A stretch of DNA of 64,000 nt from Smallanthus sonchifolius (taxonomy: Eukaryota > Streptophyta > Magnoliopsida > Asterales > Asteraceae). A model generated the notes under the pieces. The model searched no databases. It saw nothing but the letters and a program-made list of their open reading frames with translations, and was not told where the DNA came from. The stretch covers positions 82,149,501-82,213,500 of the forward strand of contig CM042028.1 in the NCBI GenBank assembly GCA_023525975.1, read 5' to 3'. Position numbers and translations under genes: made by a program. This document shows, one piece after another, positions 1 to 11,157 of the stretch (within the stretch, counting starts at the first letter, position 1; every line of letters begins with the position of its first letter).

Positions 1-285
1 TTGAAGCAGAAGAATAAATTGGAGGGCTTGGATGTCCCTATGGATTGTGTCAATCTATTGAATAATGGATTGAATTCTTATTTAAAGAGGGTTATAAAAC
101 CATGTCTGGAGTTGGCTAGCTCACGGTCATTACATGAGCCTGGAAAAAGGTTCACGGCGTCTTTGTTAGATTTCCAGATGGCAACAATGACCAACCCCAA
201 GATTCTTGGTGAAGATTGGTCCATACAACTTGAGAAGATTTGTTTGTCTGCTTTTGAACAGTCGGATGGTTTTGGGAATAAATAA
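1..285 (+). CDS. ADA1/HFI1-like SAGA complex subunit, 3' end (partial)
   Basis: The window opens inside this gene; 94 codons are visible, ending with TAA at 283-285. The C-terminal region, with segments such as LNNGLNSYLKRVIKPCLEL and ILGEDWSIQLEKICL, resembles the plant Transcriptional adapter 1 (ADA1/HFI1) family. In that family this part pairs with SAGA histone-acetyltransferase core subunits in the nucleus. The match is from memory of the family; the pattern 'VSLLDFQMAT...NPKILGEDW' near the end is characteristic. The true start and any upstream exons lie outside the window, so the TTG at position 1 is not a start codon. It runs tail to tail with the minus-strand peroxidase. Codon use and the absence of internal stops suggest a live gene. 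Confidence 0.72.
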   Translation: MKQKNKLEGLDVPMDCVNLLNNGLNSYLKRVIKPCLELASSRSLHEPGKRFTASLLDFQMATMTNPKILGEDWSIQLEKICLSAFEQSDGFGNK

Positions 286-1391
286 TATGTTGTTGGATTC
301 TAAAAGTAAAACTGCAAATCGTGCGTGAGGAAGAGTAGGAAACCACAAAAATTTTGGATAAAAAAGATTTAGGTTGTATATACATCTCAATGCTGATTCT
401 TCGGGACAGGACTGCTGTCCATTGAAGTATAATGTTTATGAATACTTTGTAAGATTTCTGTCCACTTCAAATATTCTATTGGTGTTCTTTAATTATTATC
501 TATGGCTTACTCAACTTTCTTTTTTACTATCTGTTGATAAATCTTGTATTCTTGAGTTGAACTAGTCATATTATAATCAATTTGTCATCCCTTTTTTGAT
601 CAAAACCCTTGTGTCACTGTTTGATTTTATTATGAATAAACATACCATACTTGAATTCTTTCCCCTTAATTGTGGTAAAATATTCCTGAATATTAGTTTC
701 AAACTTAACTGCTTCCTTTCTCCTCATCTCACATTATTATGGATTTTGTTAAGTTGAGAAAACATCAATGGCCTGCCTTATTATCCTAGGAGGCTGTAAA
801 GCCGATGAATATCCTAGACTTTTGCAAAGATTTACAAAAATGCAGCTTTTCAAGATTCCGAATCAAGATAAAGCTTGGGTCTTGCAGAAGAGATAGAGGG
901 TATGTACAGGCACAACATATGAACAGACAAGATTTTGGTAATCTTGAAATGTTTCCCTTTTTATATGATATTCTTTTGTATATTTAATATACATAAGTAA
1001 TGGTTATCCGTTATTTGTTTTTTCCTGTTATATTGTTAGTCAACCGTTTCTTAGTCTATCTTCGTTTCCTTGTAACATGCTTCCAAGTTCACATGCAATT
1101 ATGCTCAATTCTTATATACCCGCGAACTTATTATGTCACGGTTCCTTTTATCCTTTGGCTGCATTGTTTTTTGGTCTTACAGTCCACATAGGCAAATCAA
1201 TTTAACAAGTAAATACAGAGTTCAATTTTTTTAGTTTCTTTCAATTATTATGACAACACTTGTGGCCTAAAGAGAAATAAATGGGAAAACCCATCATGTT
1301 ATGACAGAGAAAATACATCCTTTATGCTTCTATATATTTCATTGTTGTAATGAAATTTATGTATTTAGCTAAGTGGTATTTGAGTTTAATA
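286..1391. other. 3' flank between two convergent genes
   Basis: AT-rich sequence holding the presumed 3'UTRs of the ADA1-like gene (from the left) and of the peroxidase (from the right). A stretch near 790-920 is somewhat less AT-rich and may be transcribed, but I see no convincing exon or known domain in it. Confidence 0.4.
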
Positions 1392-3991
1392 TCAATTAAA
1401 TGCAGAACAATCTAGCCTGATATTTCCATTTTGGCCCATCTTGACTCCAACCCGACCTAGTTTAGTCATAGCTGAAACAAATGCGTTATTGAAAGCTTGT
1501 AAGTTGGAGGCCCATGAGTTCACCGTCGGTTTTGACCTTGAGTCGGTAAAGAGAACCTGGTCAGAAGTAAACAATCCTTGTCCTTGCTGCAGGTTCTTGT
1601 AGTACACGTTGTCAAATGTTCTTGGTGTGTTTGGATCCATGTTTACAGCTATCCTCGGGTCAACATTCTTCGGACACTGTTGCTGCAACTGGGTTGCATA
1701 AGTTGGGTCTAGGGTTGGATCAACTGGGTTCTGTTTGCTAAAGTTGTATATCCTGTTTGCGAATTGGTCGCAATGCGAGAATCCAAGGGTGTGCGCACCT
1801 GGACATGGAAATTAATTTAGCATTTCTTTATAAAATTTCTCTAAAACTACCGGTGGCGGAACTTGAACACTTAAATTGGGGGGCCGAAAATATTACAGAT
1901 AAAAAAACCAATTTTTTAGTGGATTTGTGGAACAAATTTGGGCTTTTGGTCTGAATTAGGAGGGGGCTAAACACTAGACCTAATATGAAATAAACCTAAT
2001 GGGCCGAAATCAATACTTCTAAACAAAAAAGTGGGGAAAAACTAAATTTTTAGTGAATTTGTGGAATAGATTTGGGCTTTTGGTCTAGATTAGGAGAGAC
2101 CTAAACACTATAACTAATATAAAATAAACCTACTGGGTCGAAATCAATATTTACGAGCACAAAAAGTGTGTGTGTGTGCTGGGGGGGGGGTCTTCTGGCC
2201 CCTATAAAGTTTCGCCCCTTATAGAATTTTCATAATGTAATGGTCCAAAAGATCTAAAACTTGGATTTGTCCGAAGAGAGCGGTTCTCATGCGAAGCGAA
2301 AAAGTGGTGCGATATGTACAAAGTGGGTATGTAATTAAGCACGTCTATAATAATGCATACTTGTTTATATAAAAAAGTAACATACACATATAATAATACA
2401 CAACTATGAATATAATTACCTATCGTTATATATATAATAGCGCATAATTATACGCCCGGTATAACAAACTGTTTTTAAAAAATGTTTTTTTTAATATATA
2501 GTAATATTATACTCAAATTAAAGATAAAAAAATGCTTGTTTTTATGGTATTTTTTAGTGAAATATATAAAATTTATCTGTGTATAAAAAAATAGTTAAAC
2601 TAAACACAAAAGTCAAACGATTATGATTTTCCCTTTTTTGATTTCTTCATTACGAAATTGTCACCGGCTCTATCTTAGCTATTGTTTTGCCTTGACCAAG
2701 GGTCTAGATTTACTTCTCACACCTTTCACGCAAATTCCACTTCTTATTTGATTTGTCTCCTTTACTCGAAAGTCGAAACACATTTTGTCCCAAAAAGAAG
2801 AGAATTCTCAAATAATTAATGTAAAATGACTAAAATGCTTCTATACTTAACAGAAAAGTTAACAGCGTTAGTGTCATGGACTGAAATGGTTATAAAAATA
2901 CAACCTCAGGAGCTGATATGCTAAAAGATTCTTTTTTGGACTAAAAGGGTTAAACAAGCCAAACCACAGGGGTCAAAAACGAAGTTTACTCATATAATTA
3001 CAAAACTTACAGAATTTTAGAAATAATCTAATTTTGCACAAAAAAATATTTTATGGTGTTTTATGCGTTAAAAAAACACTTTCGACCGATATGACCATCT
3101 TACCTACCTCTCTTTAACCATTATATATATTTAGAGAGAGCTAAAAGATAACCAAAATCATTCAATTCATAAGTAAACACAAACACTTTGAAATTAACAC
3201 TTTTATTCCAGTTTGTTTCTGCATTAACTTGTTACCTGAGAGGGCAATCATGTCAGCCTGGGTCAACCCATTAGCAGCAAACATGGCATTAAGTTGATCC
3301 AAATTCATGTTTGGTTTAGGAAGCTTCCCACCCACACTAGCTGCCCTGGAACTCAACCCATCTAATCTCCCCAGCTCCACCGCATACGATGGCCCACCCG
3401 CCTGCAAACATCATCATTCATTCATTCATTCGTTAGTTCATTATAATATCCAAACCACTTTAAATGTTTCTAAAAACATCAAACACTACCATCCTAACAA
3501 CATCACGTGTAGCCATGGTGAGAATATCAGCACATGACACTTTATTTTTGCAACTCGCGACAGCGTCCACTGCAGCCTTTGCTTTGATAACCGTGTCGAA
3601 CCCGTCCCCAGCCAATGACAGGTTATCCGGATGGTCTTTCTCTGCAGTGTTGGACCCACTTGATGCTATCATAACTGAAGCATCACACCCCTATATATTT
3701 ATTAAACACAACACATTATAACCTTAAACTGTTAATATATACTTAAGCATATATTCTATTCGATCAATATCAACCAACCTCAACGAAACAATCATGGAAG
3801 AACAAACGAAGAGTTCCCGGGATGGTGACGAACGTCTGTCGAACCTTAGCTGTGACAGCGTTGCGCACGATCGTTTCCACATTCGGACAGATATTCGCGT
3901 AGTAATTTTGTTTGAGTTGAGCAGTAGCTAAGTTTGAGAAGATGAGAAGTGAACATAGAGCAAATACTTGAATAAAAGTGACCCGACCCAT
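1392..3991 (-). CDS. class III (secretory) peroxidase, four exons, complete
   Basis: Exons on the minus strand are 3779-3991, 3490-3690, 3236-3401 and 1392-1798. All introns are GT-AG (88, 88 and 1437 bp). The exons sum to 987 bp, giving 328 aa plus TGA, the usual size. ATG at 3991-3989 was chosen because it starts a signal peptide (residues 1-24, ending NLATA) before the mature [12 protein letters not shown]. The distal haem pocket [14 protein letters not shown] (His66) and the proximal [11 protein letters not shown] (His196) are intact, as are the eight conserved cysteines outside the signal peptide. The enzyme oxidises phenolics with H2O2 in the apoplast or cell wall. Exon organisation is the ancestral three-intron plant form. 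The C-terminal half ([30 protein letters not shown]) resembles the Arabidopsis PRX45/51/73-type clade; that assignment is from memory. Intron 3 is enlarged by repeats. Confidence 0.93.
1848..2222. repeat. TE remnant in peroxidase intron 3, with internal tandem duplication
   Basis: Starts with CGGTGGCGGAACTTGAA and ends with AAAGTTTCGCCCCTT, a terminal pair shared with the short repeat at 32675-32806. Inside, a block of about 120 bp occurs twice (about 1907-2013 and 2040-2150; both contain TTTGGGCTTTTGGTCT and AAATAAACCTA). A GT repeat and a G run lie near 2167-2190. Confidence 0.55.
2825..3000. repeat. partial foldback-type repeat arm in intron 3
   Basis: Text such as ACTTAACAGAAAAGTTAACAG and CCAAACCACAGGGGTCAAAA matches the arms of the foldback family found at 4568, 29439 and 48276. 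Only one arm is seen, so this is a degenerate copy. Confidence 0.4.
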
Positions 3992-4130
3992 AATGAAGGT
4001 GTATGTGTGTGTGTGTGTGTTTTGTTGGTGATAATAGTAGTAAGCTTTATTAAATAAAGAAGGCAAAGGCAAAGCGAAGTTGTCTTCACTCACTAAGCCT
4101 TAGCCAGCTGTTTATCTTTGGAATATTTAT
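3992..4130 (-). promoter_or_regulatory. peroxidase 5'UTR/proximal promoter with a CA/GT microsatellite
   Basis: Immediately upstream of the peroxidase ATG the minus strand holds a (CA)n run (plus-strand GT repeats around 4000-4021), then a CTTTATTTAATAAAG stretch that could serve as an AT-rich core promoter. No canonical TATAAA box could be assigned. Confidence 0.35.
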
Positions 4131-4567
4131 CTTCTTTATTAGTATTTTTCATAGTAACGTTTTAAATTTAAATTGGATTATTTTCATTTTGTAACAAGAT
4201 CCAAATGGTCAATTCTGGTATATCAAAAATATTTTGAATATTTTATGTCTTGGTATCATTTTCTGACAAGAAAAAGAAAATGAAAGCATGGGGACAAGGT
4301 GCTCGTTAAAATGGTGGTAACGTATCAAAGTTGTGGGCTAGCACTAGCAAGCACGCAATTTCCTAAAATAAATCAACGGTTTTATTTATTTTTATTAAGG
4401 AAAACCATAGGTTTGTTTCATTCTGTTTTTTTTTTAATTTGTCGTAACAGAAATTATGGAATGTTTATAATTCTAATTAGTGTTAAAGTTAATTTTACTT
4501 GTGCATATGTATTTTTTTTTATTTTTCTTAGTAATGAGTTAATTAATCATTTAATAATAACTATAAA

Positions 4568-4956
4568 GAGTTAATTACACAGATAGTCATCTGGTTTACG
4601 GAAAATATCAAGTTTGGGTACTAAGGGTTTAAGTAACAAGTCTGGGTTTTATGCTTTCAATTTTGTAACGAGTTTGGGTATTAAGGCTAACTTCCGTTAA
4701 CTTTTCTGCTAACTTGGGGGTGAAATGGCCAAAATACCCTTTTACTTTAAACTCTTAGTACTCAAACATTTTACTTTTCGCAAAGGGTATTTTAGTCATT
4801 TTACTCAAACTTAACAGAAAACTTAACGGAAGTTGATCGTATAACTCAAACTCGTTACAAAATTGAAAGCATAAAAACTAAACATGTTGTTTTAAAACCT
4901 TAAAACCCAAACATGTTACTTTTCACAAACCAGAAGGACTATCTGTGTAATTAACT
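4568..4956. mobile_element. Mutator-like foldback MITE
   Basis: Terminal inverted repeats: GAGTTAATTACACAGATAGTC at the left and the complement of GACTATCTGTGTAATTAACT at the right. The complementarity extends inward over about 150 bp per side (GTTTGGGTACTAAGGGTTT / AAACCCAAACATGTTACTTTTC). No coding content. The same arms occur in 9374-9741, where a 9-bp target duplication is visible. Here the right target copy seems eroded. Confidence 0.75.
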
Positions 4957-5013
4957 ATAATTATATAAAAAAAATTATTCCATTTTAATGTTACCTTAAA
5001 AAGTAAAGAGTTA

Positions 5014-5189
5014 GGGGTTGTTTGGTAGTCTCTTAATGATTCTCATCTCTGAATCGGTCAGATGTAAGAGGTGTTTGTTTCGCTAACAGCCACCTCTTAA
5101 TGGTTCATTTTACCTCTTAATTATTCAACTGAAAAACCATGCTGAACCATTCCGACCTCTTAATGGTTTAGCACTTGCCAAACAACCCT
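5014..5189. mobile_element. Tourist/PIF-Harbinger-like MITE
   Basis: Begins GGGGTTGTTTGGTAG and ends CTTGCCAAACAACCCT, inverted copies of each other, with the internal motif CTCTTAATG repeated in both orientations. Flanked by TTA (5011-5013 and 5190-5192), the 3-bp target duplication expected for this superfamily. Confidence 0.75.
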
Positions 5190-5192
5190 TTA

Positions 5193-6806
5193 ATCAACTT
5201 TTTAATGATAATTATAGAAGATAGAGCAAATAATGTTATATAAAAAATTTAATAGATTTTAATGTGTTCGTTGGAGAAGACTCGAGCCAAAATTAATTTA
5301 CACTATTTTGAAGTTGAGGGGGGGGGGGGGGACATTGGATGAGTGAATCTAATATACTTTTACAAAGCGATTAAAAAAGGGGAGGGTCCAAAACTTTAAT
5401 CGTGAATGTGATGTCAAGAAAAATGTGACGCTAGAAATGAAACCAATAATCAACAACAAGACTTTGATAATTATTATTATTATTATTATTATTAATTCAG
5501 AAGGTGGTGTTTTGGAAACAACATGTTTCTTTGCCGGTAAATTAAATGATTAATTCATGTATGTAATTTTCATAGTTGTGTTATGGAGTAAAAAACAATT
5601 AGTAGGTATAATCTTATCCGATAAATTAACCTTTGTAGATTGTAGTGGCAAAAAGAGATATAATAATAATAATAATACAAAAAAAAAATCACGTGGTATT
5701 AATACCGTAAATAAGTAAAACATTATTAGTATAATGTGTATATTAGTGAATACACAAAATAAGTAAAACATTAATACATAATACTTTTTTGAGTATTAAG
5801 TGAAGAATACGTAAGAGTTGAATTTTGAATATAATTAGTGTATTAAATAGTAGATATAATAGTACATTATGAGAACTTCAAATATAATTTAGTGTATTAG
5901 TAGAAAGTAAAATATTATATTATGAGAATACACTAAATACTTAATAATTTAGTGCGATGCAGATTCTAATTATAGTTTAGTTGGTTCATTGATGAATATA
6001 TTATTCAGATTCTAATCATGCTTTAGTGGTATATTCACTACTATATGTGGATGATTAATATATTCTAGTGTATTTTGAGATTCTTATTTAGTTATTTACC
6101 AATGAATACACTATGTGTATTTTGAAACAGAATTTGATCACCAATATATAAACTATATACGGATAGTTCGTGTATTTTAGTATATTTATATATGTAAATA
6201 CATTATGTGGTGGATTCTTATTTTGACGTTCTATACACGATGATGTCAATAATGTATACATATACGTGTGTAATATATATTAAGAGTAGAGAGTGGATTG
6301 TTGTGTAGACAGGAGGAAAGAGTCCCTTCATCAAATGGCTGCTACTCGTAAGTGAGGGAATAAAAGTGGGTTGAGATGGAGAACGATTAACGGCCAACAA
6401 AATGTCACATTTTCTAGTTAGCAATTTGGTGTTGCCTAGCCCTTTTTGGTATATAAGTACTAAATAATTGGTAGCTACTTTGGTAATTCCTTAGCTCTAG
6501 CTTCCTTTCCATTTTTTGATGGGTTTTTGTTATCGGTTTGTGCTTGAGTGCAATTTTAGTTGGAAAATCACTTTCTTTTTGTCTTTATTTCTGGATTACA
6601 TTTGTACACATGTTTATATATGATAGATTTTATACTAAATTAACTTACCAATGCTTAGAGTATTGCTATTTAAATGTGAAAATAGCAACAACTAATCTTT
6701 GTTAAAAAACATGAAAATAATATTTTTATTTTCTTAATTTATCAAAAACTCCCTTCTCAAATTTATTTCAATTGTGCAGTTGTTAAATTGATATGCTTAA
6801 AATTAA
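5193..6806. other. AT-rich intergenic DNA
   Basis: No gene seen. Contains a G run near 5318-5331, an (ATT)n microsatellite at about 5468-5493 and diverged short repeats of the ATTTAGTGTATT type between 5830 and 6200. Confidence 0.5.
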
Positions 6807-7167
6807 GGCAAATTGGATTTTAATAATCCAAACTATGACTCGTAAACCGATAATAATCTATACTAACAGTTTGACCGGTGATAATCCTAACTTTCACTTT
6901 TGTTATCAATGACAACCCTAGTAGCATAAATAACATCGATTTACAATTGATTTCGCTCAAGATGATGATTTTGAATGAAATAGAGAAACGTACAAGCGAG
7001 ATCGAGTGGGAACCGAGTGTAAATCGGGTGTAAATCTATATTGATTATGCTAGTAGGACTGCCCTTAACAACAAAAGCGAAAATTAAGATTATCACCAGC
7101 CAAATTGTTAGTATGGATTATTATCGGCTAATATGTCATAGTTTTGATTATTAAAATACAATTTGCC
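6807..7167. mobile_element. foldback MITE
   Basis: Left end GGCAAATTGGATTTTAATAA and right end reading inward as GGCAAATTGTATTTTAATAA form a long inverted repeat that continues through AACTATGAC and the CGGTGATAATC / GATTATCACC pair. Flanks TAAAATTAA and TAAATTAAA may be an imperfect 9-bp target duplication. Non-coding. Confidence 0.7.
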
Positions 7168-7511
7168 TAAATTAAACGATGAAATGTCGGGTTTAGCCAT
7201 CTTTGGAATGATTCTTTACTCTGTATGAATATTCGTACATGGTAATAGTTTATTTAAGTTTTGGACTTATTATATAATAATTTTGTTGGAGGGATAAGTA
7301 CATCTTAACTATTAGTAAATTATTAATCTGATATATAGTGATAATAGTTAATCAATATCTAGAAGGTTAGTTTTAATAATTCATATTGACTAATAAAATA
7401 CTTCATTAATATAAAATTATATATAATGTAATAGAAGTTGCCATGCCAAATTCAACAGTGGTTATCAGGTTATGTCAAATTACAAGTTCAACATTTTAAA
7501 GTAATTTATAA

Positions 7512-9155
7512 AGAGAAATTCTAATGGGACAAGTATTTTTACTATTTTGACACGCTGACAAGGCTATATGTCTCGTATAGGTCAATACGTGGCGTATAAC
7601 CTTAAACCCTAAAAAACAGACATGCAGGTGCCAGTTTTGGTCTGACTGCTGACCCTATACGACCCATATAGGCCTATACGTCGCGTATAGACCTATACGA
7701 CCCATACAGGTTTATACGCCACCTCTTTATTTTCAAACTTGAGCAAATTTTGATTTGTATATAGCGAGTATAACCCTATACGCAGAAGTCTATACACCCC
7801 ATATAGGCCTATACGACCCCTATACGACCCATATATGACCATACGCCACCTATTTTTTTCAAACTTAAGCAAATTTTGATTTGTATATGGTGAGTATAGC
7901 CCTATAAGCAGAAGCCTATACGCCCCATATAGGCCTATACGACCCCTATACGCCACCTATGAGATTTTCGTGCATGTTAATGTTTGACGTATTAATCTAA
8001 CGGTATGGTTATTTATTTAATTATTCGCTCTTAAAACCACCTCTTTGTGGGCTTTACTATACGATGCGATACTACACTATACTAAGTTATACTATACTAT
8101 ACTAAGCTAAAATATACTATACTATACTATACTATACTATACTATACTATACTATATTATACTAAGATATATTATCCTATACTAAGCTATACTATATTAT
8201 ACTAAGCTATACTATACTATACTAAGCTATAATAAGCTATACTATACTAAGTTGTATTATCATATACTAAGTTATACTAAGCTATACTATCATATACTAA
8301 GCTATACTATCATATACTAAGCTATACTATACTATACTAAACTATACTATCCTATACTAAGCTATACTAATCTATACTATCCTATACTAAGTTATACTAT
8401 ACTGTAGCTTAGTATAGCTTAGTATAGGATAGTACAGCTTAGTATAGTATAGCTTAGTATAGGATAGTATAGCTTAGTATAGTATAGCTTAGTATAGCTT
8501 AGTATAGCTTAGTATAGTATAGTATAGTATAGTATAGCTTAGTATAGCATAGTATAGCTTATTATAGCTTAGTATAGTATATAGTATCGTATCGTATCGT
8601 ATCGTCTCGTATAGTAAAGTCCACAAAGAGGTGGTTTTAAGAGCGAATAATTAAGAAATAAACACACCACTAGATTAATACGTCAAGCTTTAACATGCAC
8701 CAAAATCTCATAGGTGGCGTACAGGGGTCGTATAAGTCTATATGGGGCATATAGACTTCTGCGGATAGGGCTATACTCACCATATACAAATCAAAATTCG
8801 CTCAAGTTTAAAAAAAATAGGTGGATTATGGACCTATATGGGTCGTATAGGTTCGTATAAGGGTCGTATAGGCCTATATGGGGCGTATAGCTTCTGCGTA
8901 TAGGGCTATACTCGCCATATACAAATCAAAATTTGCTCAAGTTTGAAAAAAGAGGTGGCATATTGACCTATATGGGTCGTATAGGTCTATACGCGGCGTA
9001 TAGGCCTATATGGGTCGTATAGGGTCAGCCGCCAGACCAGAACTGACACCTGCAGGTCTATTTTTAAGGTTAGGAGTTATACGCCCCGTATTCACCTATA
9101 TGAGGCGTATAGCCGTGTCCAAATAGCAAAATTCGTGTGCCAATAGTAGGCCCCT
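7512..9155. mobile_element. 1.6-kb foldback element with a palindromic core
   Basis: The two halves are inverted copies over about 800 bp each. AAGGCTATATGTCTCGTATAG near 7570 pairs with the sequence around 9095-9115. The CAGACATGCAGGTGCCAG segment near 7616 pairs with the block near 9038-9056. Each arm holds repeats of CCCATATAGGCCTATACG, themselves largely self-complementary, and a tandem block of about 127 bp (7729 and 7856). TTATAA abuts both ends. No transposase. The small open frame at 7693-7956 on the minus strand is only the translated repeat. Confidence 0.8.
8040..8650. repeat. ACTATACTAAGCT-type simple-sequence palindrome
   Basis: The left half is built of (ACTAT)n with ACTAAGCT variants, the right half of the exact complement (AGTATAGCTT). 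The switch point is near 8403. Unique shoulders CCTCTTTGTGG (8040) and CCACAAAGAGG (8620s) pair perfectly, so the whole block could fold as one hairpin. Confidence 0.85.
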
Positions 9156-9373
9156 TTATAAATTAGATTAGTGTTTGGAATTTGATAAAATTTTATATTT
9201 TTAATGTACTTTTTTCTTTAAAACAATTGGAATAGTTCTATGCACTCTATCTATGTCAATCAAAATCCCCTCTTAAAATAACTGGTTATTTCTTAATTGG
9301 TAATTAATTAAAATAAGGGGTTTTTGACTTTTGATAACAAGACATTAACAACTCTTAACATTTTTAATTTAAA

Positions 9374-9741
9374 GAGTTAATCACACATATATTTCATGTG
9401 CTTTGTGGAAAGTAACAACCTTAGTAACTAAGGATTTAAAGTAACATGTTTGGGTTTTATGCTTTTAATTTTTTTAACGAGTTTGGGTATTAAGCTAACT
9501 TTCTATATAAAGACTAAAATACCATTTGTGGAAAGTAACAGCTTTGGGTACTAAGAGTTTAAAGTAAAATGGTATTTTGGTCATTTAACCCCAAGTTAAC
9601 AGAAAAGTTAATGGAAGTTAGCCTTAATACCCAAATTCGTTACAAAATTGAAATCATAAACCCAAACTCGTTACTTTAAACCTTTAGTATCCAAACATGT
9701 TACTTTTCGTAAACGAGAAGAGCTATCTGTCTAATTAACTC
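9374..9741. mobile_element. Mutator-like foldback MITE with 9-bp target duplication
   Basis: Ends GAGTTAATCACAC and GTCTAATTAACTC. Flanked by a perfect TAATTTAAA on both sides (9365-9373 and 9742-9750), the duplication length of the Mutator superfamily. The arms match those of the element at 4568-4956. Confidence 0.85.
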
Positions 9742-9750
9742 TAATTTAAA

Positions 9751-10281
9751 TGATGGTACTTTAACTAATCATCCATCACCTGCGACCTTTAATCATAAAA
9801 TACTTTATCATTTTAAGAAACAAAAAAAACATTTTTACCTCCAATCATCAATTTATCATACACTCACGACTCTTAATAATAGGAAATCACCATTTTAATT
9901 GTAAAAGCCATCTTTAAATAAAGCTATTTCACATCATATCAAAACCCTTCAAATAATTCATGTTTGTTCCCACAACATATATTTCGTATATTTGAAAGAA
10001 CTAATTTCTTTTCATCTAAATTTTACTTTTTTATTTACTTAGCAACCATCGCAGGATATTGGCCAAATCATTTTCATTCCAAGTTTTCTGTTTTATACTT
10101 ATTGAAAAATAACTTAGATTACCTTATAAATTAAATATCAAATATAATTATTAATTATATATCAAATTAAGTATTTTATTTAGAAATATAATTAATTGAT
10201 TATTTCAAAGGTATCACAATTGCGTGTGGCCTAGAGTTATCCTAATATATATATAATGGTACGTTTGTATATCACATCATT
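9751..10281. other. AT-rich intergenic DNA
   Basis: No gene, repeat boundary or RNA gene recognised. Confidence 0.4.
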
Positions 10282-10286
10282 GTGAC

Positions 10287-10558
10287 CGAAGAGATGTAGA
10301 TCTCAACAAGAAAAGAAATAGGACAACCACATCACTCATATCCATCATGGAAGAAATCAGATACATTGAATTGTATATTTTCTTATGTAAAGTACACACA
10401 GATAAAGAGAGAAAAAAAAGCCCCTTATTCCAAAAGGAGAGCTCCTTATTTATAGTGTCATATTGTACTAACCCTAAATCCCTAATGGACCACTTTCAAC
10501 CTGGGCTTGCCCTAAATGGGCTTACAAGTATTGGGCCTATTAGAAATGTGCATCTTCA
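10287..10558 (-). repeat. LTR (3' LTR of the minus-strand element)
   Basis: Matches 16523-16794 over its full 272 bp with about seven substitutions. The terminal dinucleotide is CG here (a mutated TG) at 10287; the other end is CA at 10558. Confidence 0.9.
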
Positions 10559-10570
10559 AGTCCCCCATTC
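10559..10570 (-). other. polypurine tract
   Basis: The minus strand reads AATGGGGGACT immediately before the 3' LTR, as expected for plus-strand DNA priming. Confidence 0.6.
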
Positions 10571-11157
10571 TAGCGTGACGTAGCGTTAGACACGTTATGT
10601 TAGACTTATACAATATGTTGTCGTCGATGCATAGCCCTGCATATGTCCGATTAGAAGAGTCGCTCTACAAGTCCCCTTGTATAGCACGACATTGATCCAT
10701 GCCTTCTGGTTTGGATTACTTGTTTGTTCAAGTGACTTTTTGTCCGTGTGAGTCTTGGTTTTTACTTTTGTTGCAAAGTGTCCATGTTCTGATCATGTTA
10801 TTACATTCTTTCCTTCAAGACCCGGATAAGGTGATTCGGCCAAGTATATGCGATATTATTAAACCTCGAGTGATGCATACCTTTAATGCGCTCCAGACAC
10901 CTGGCTCGAATTATATACTTGGGTTTTTAGATATTTGTCGGACACGTGGCATAGTTATTTTGAATGATGAGTACATGTTTCATTCTTTTCGTGCCGGACT
11001 TATGTTCCGGCCCCTCTATTGTCGGACTTGTGGTCTACTTCTTTAGCTTTAAACTTATAATGCAATCCTTTCATTTTGTCGGGCCTTTGTATGGTCTTTT
11101 TTGTTTTGTCGGACACTTGGTCCGGTCCTTATATTGAACTTATAGTTCAAGTTCAAT

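Noticed and set aside
7693..7956. 87-codon minus-strand ORF
   Set aside because: Its repeated Gly/Tyr/Leu pattern is the translation of the foldback tandem repeat, not a gene.
7740..8980. CRISPR-like regular repeats
   Set aside because: Plant nuclear context, mirror-image arms and no unique equal-length spacers; it is a foldback element.
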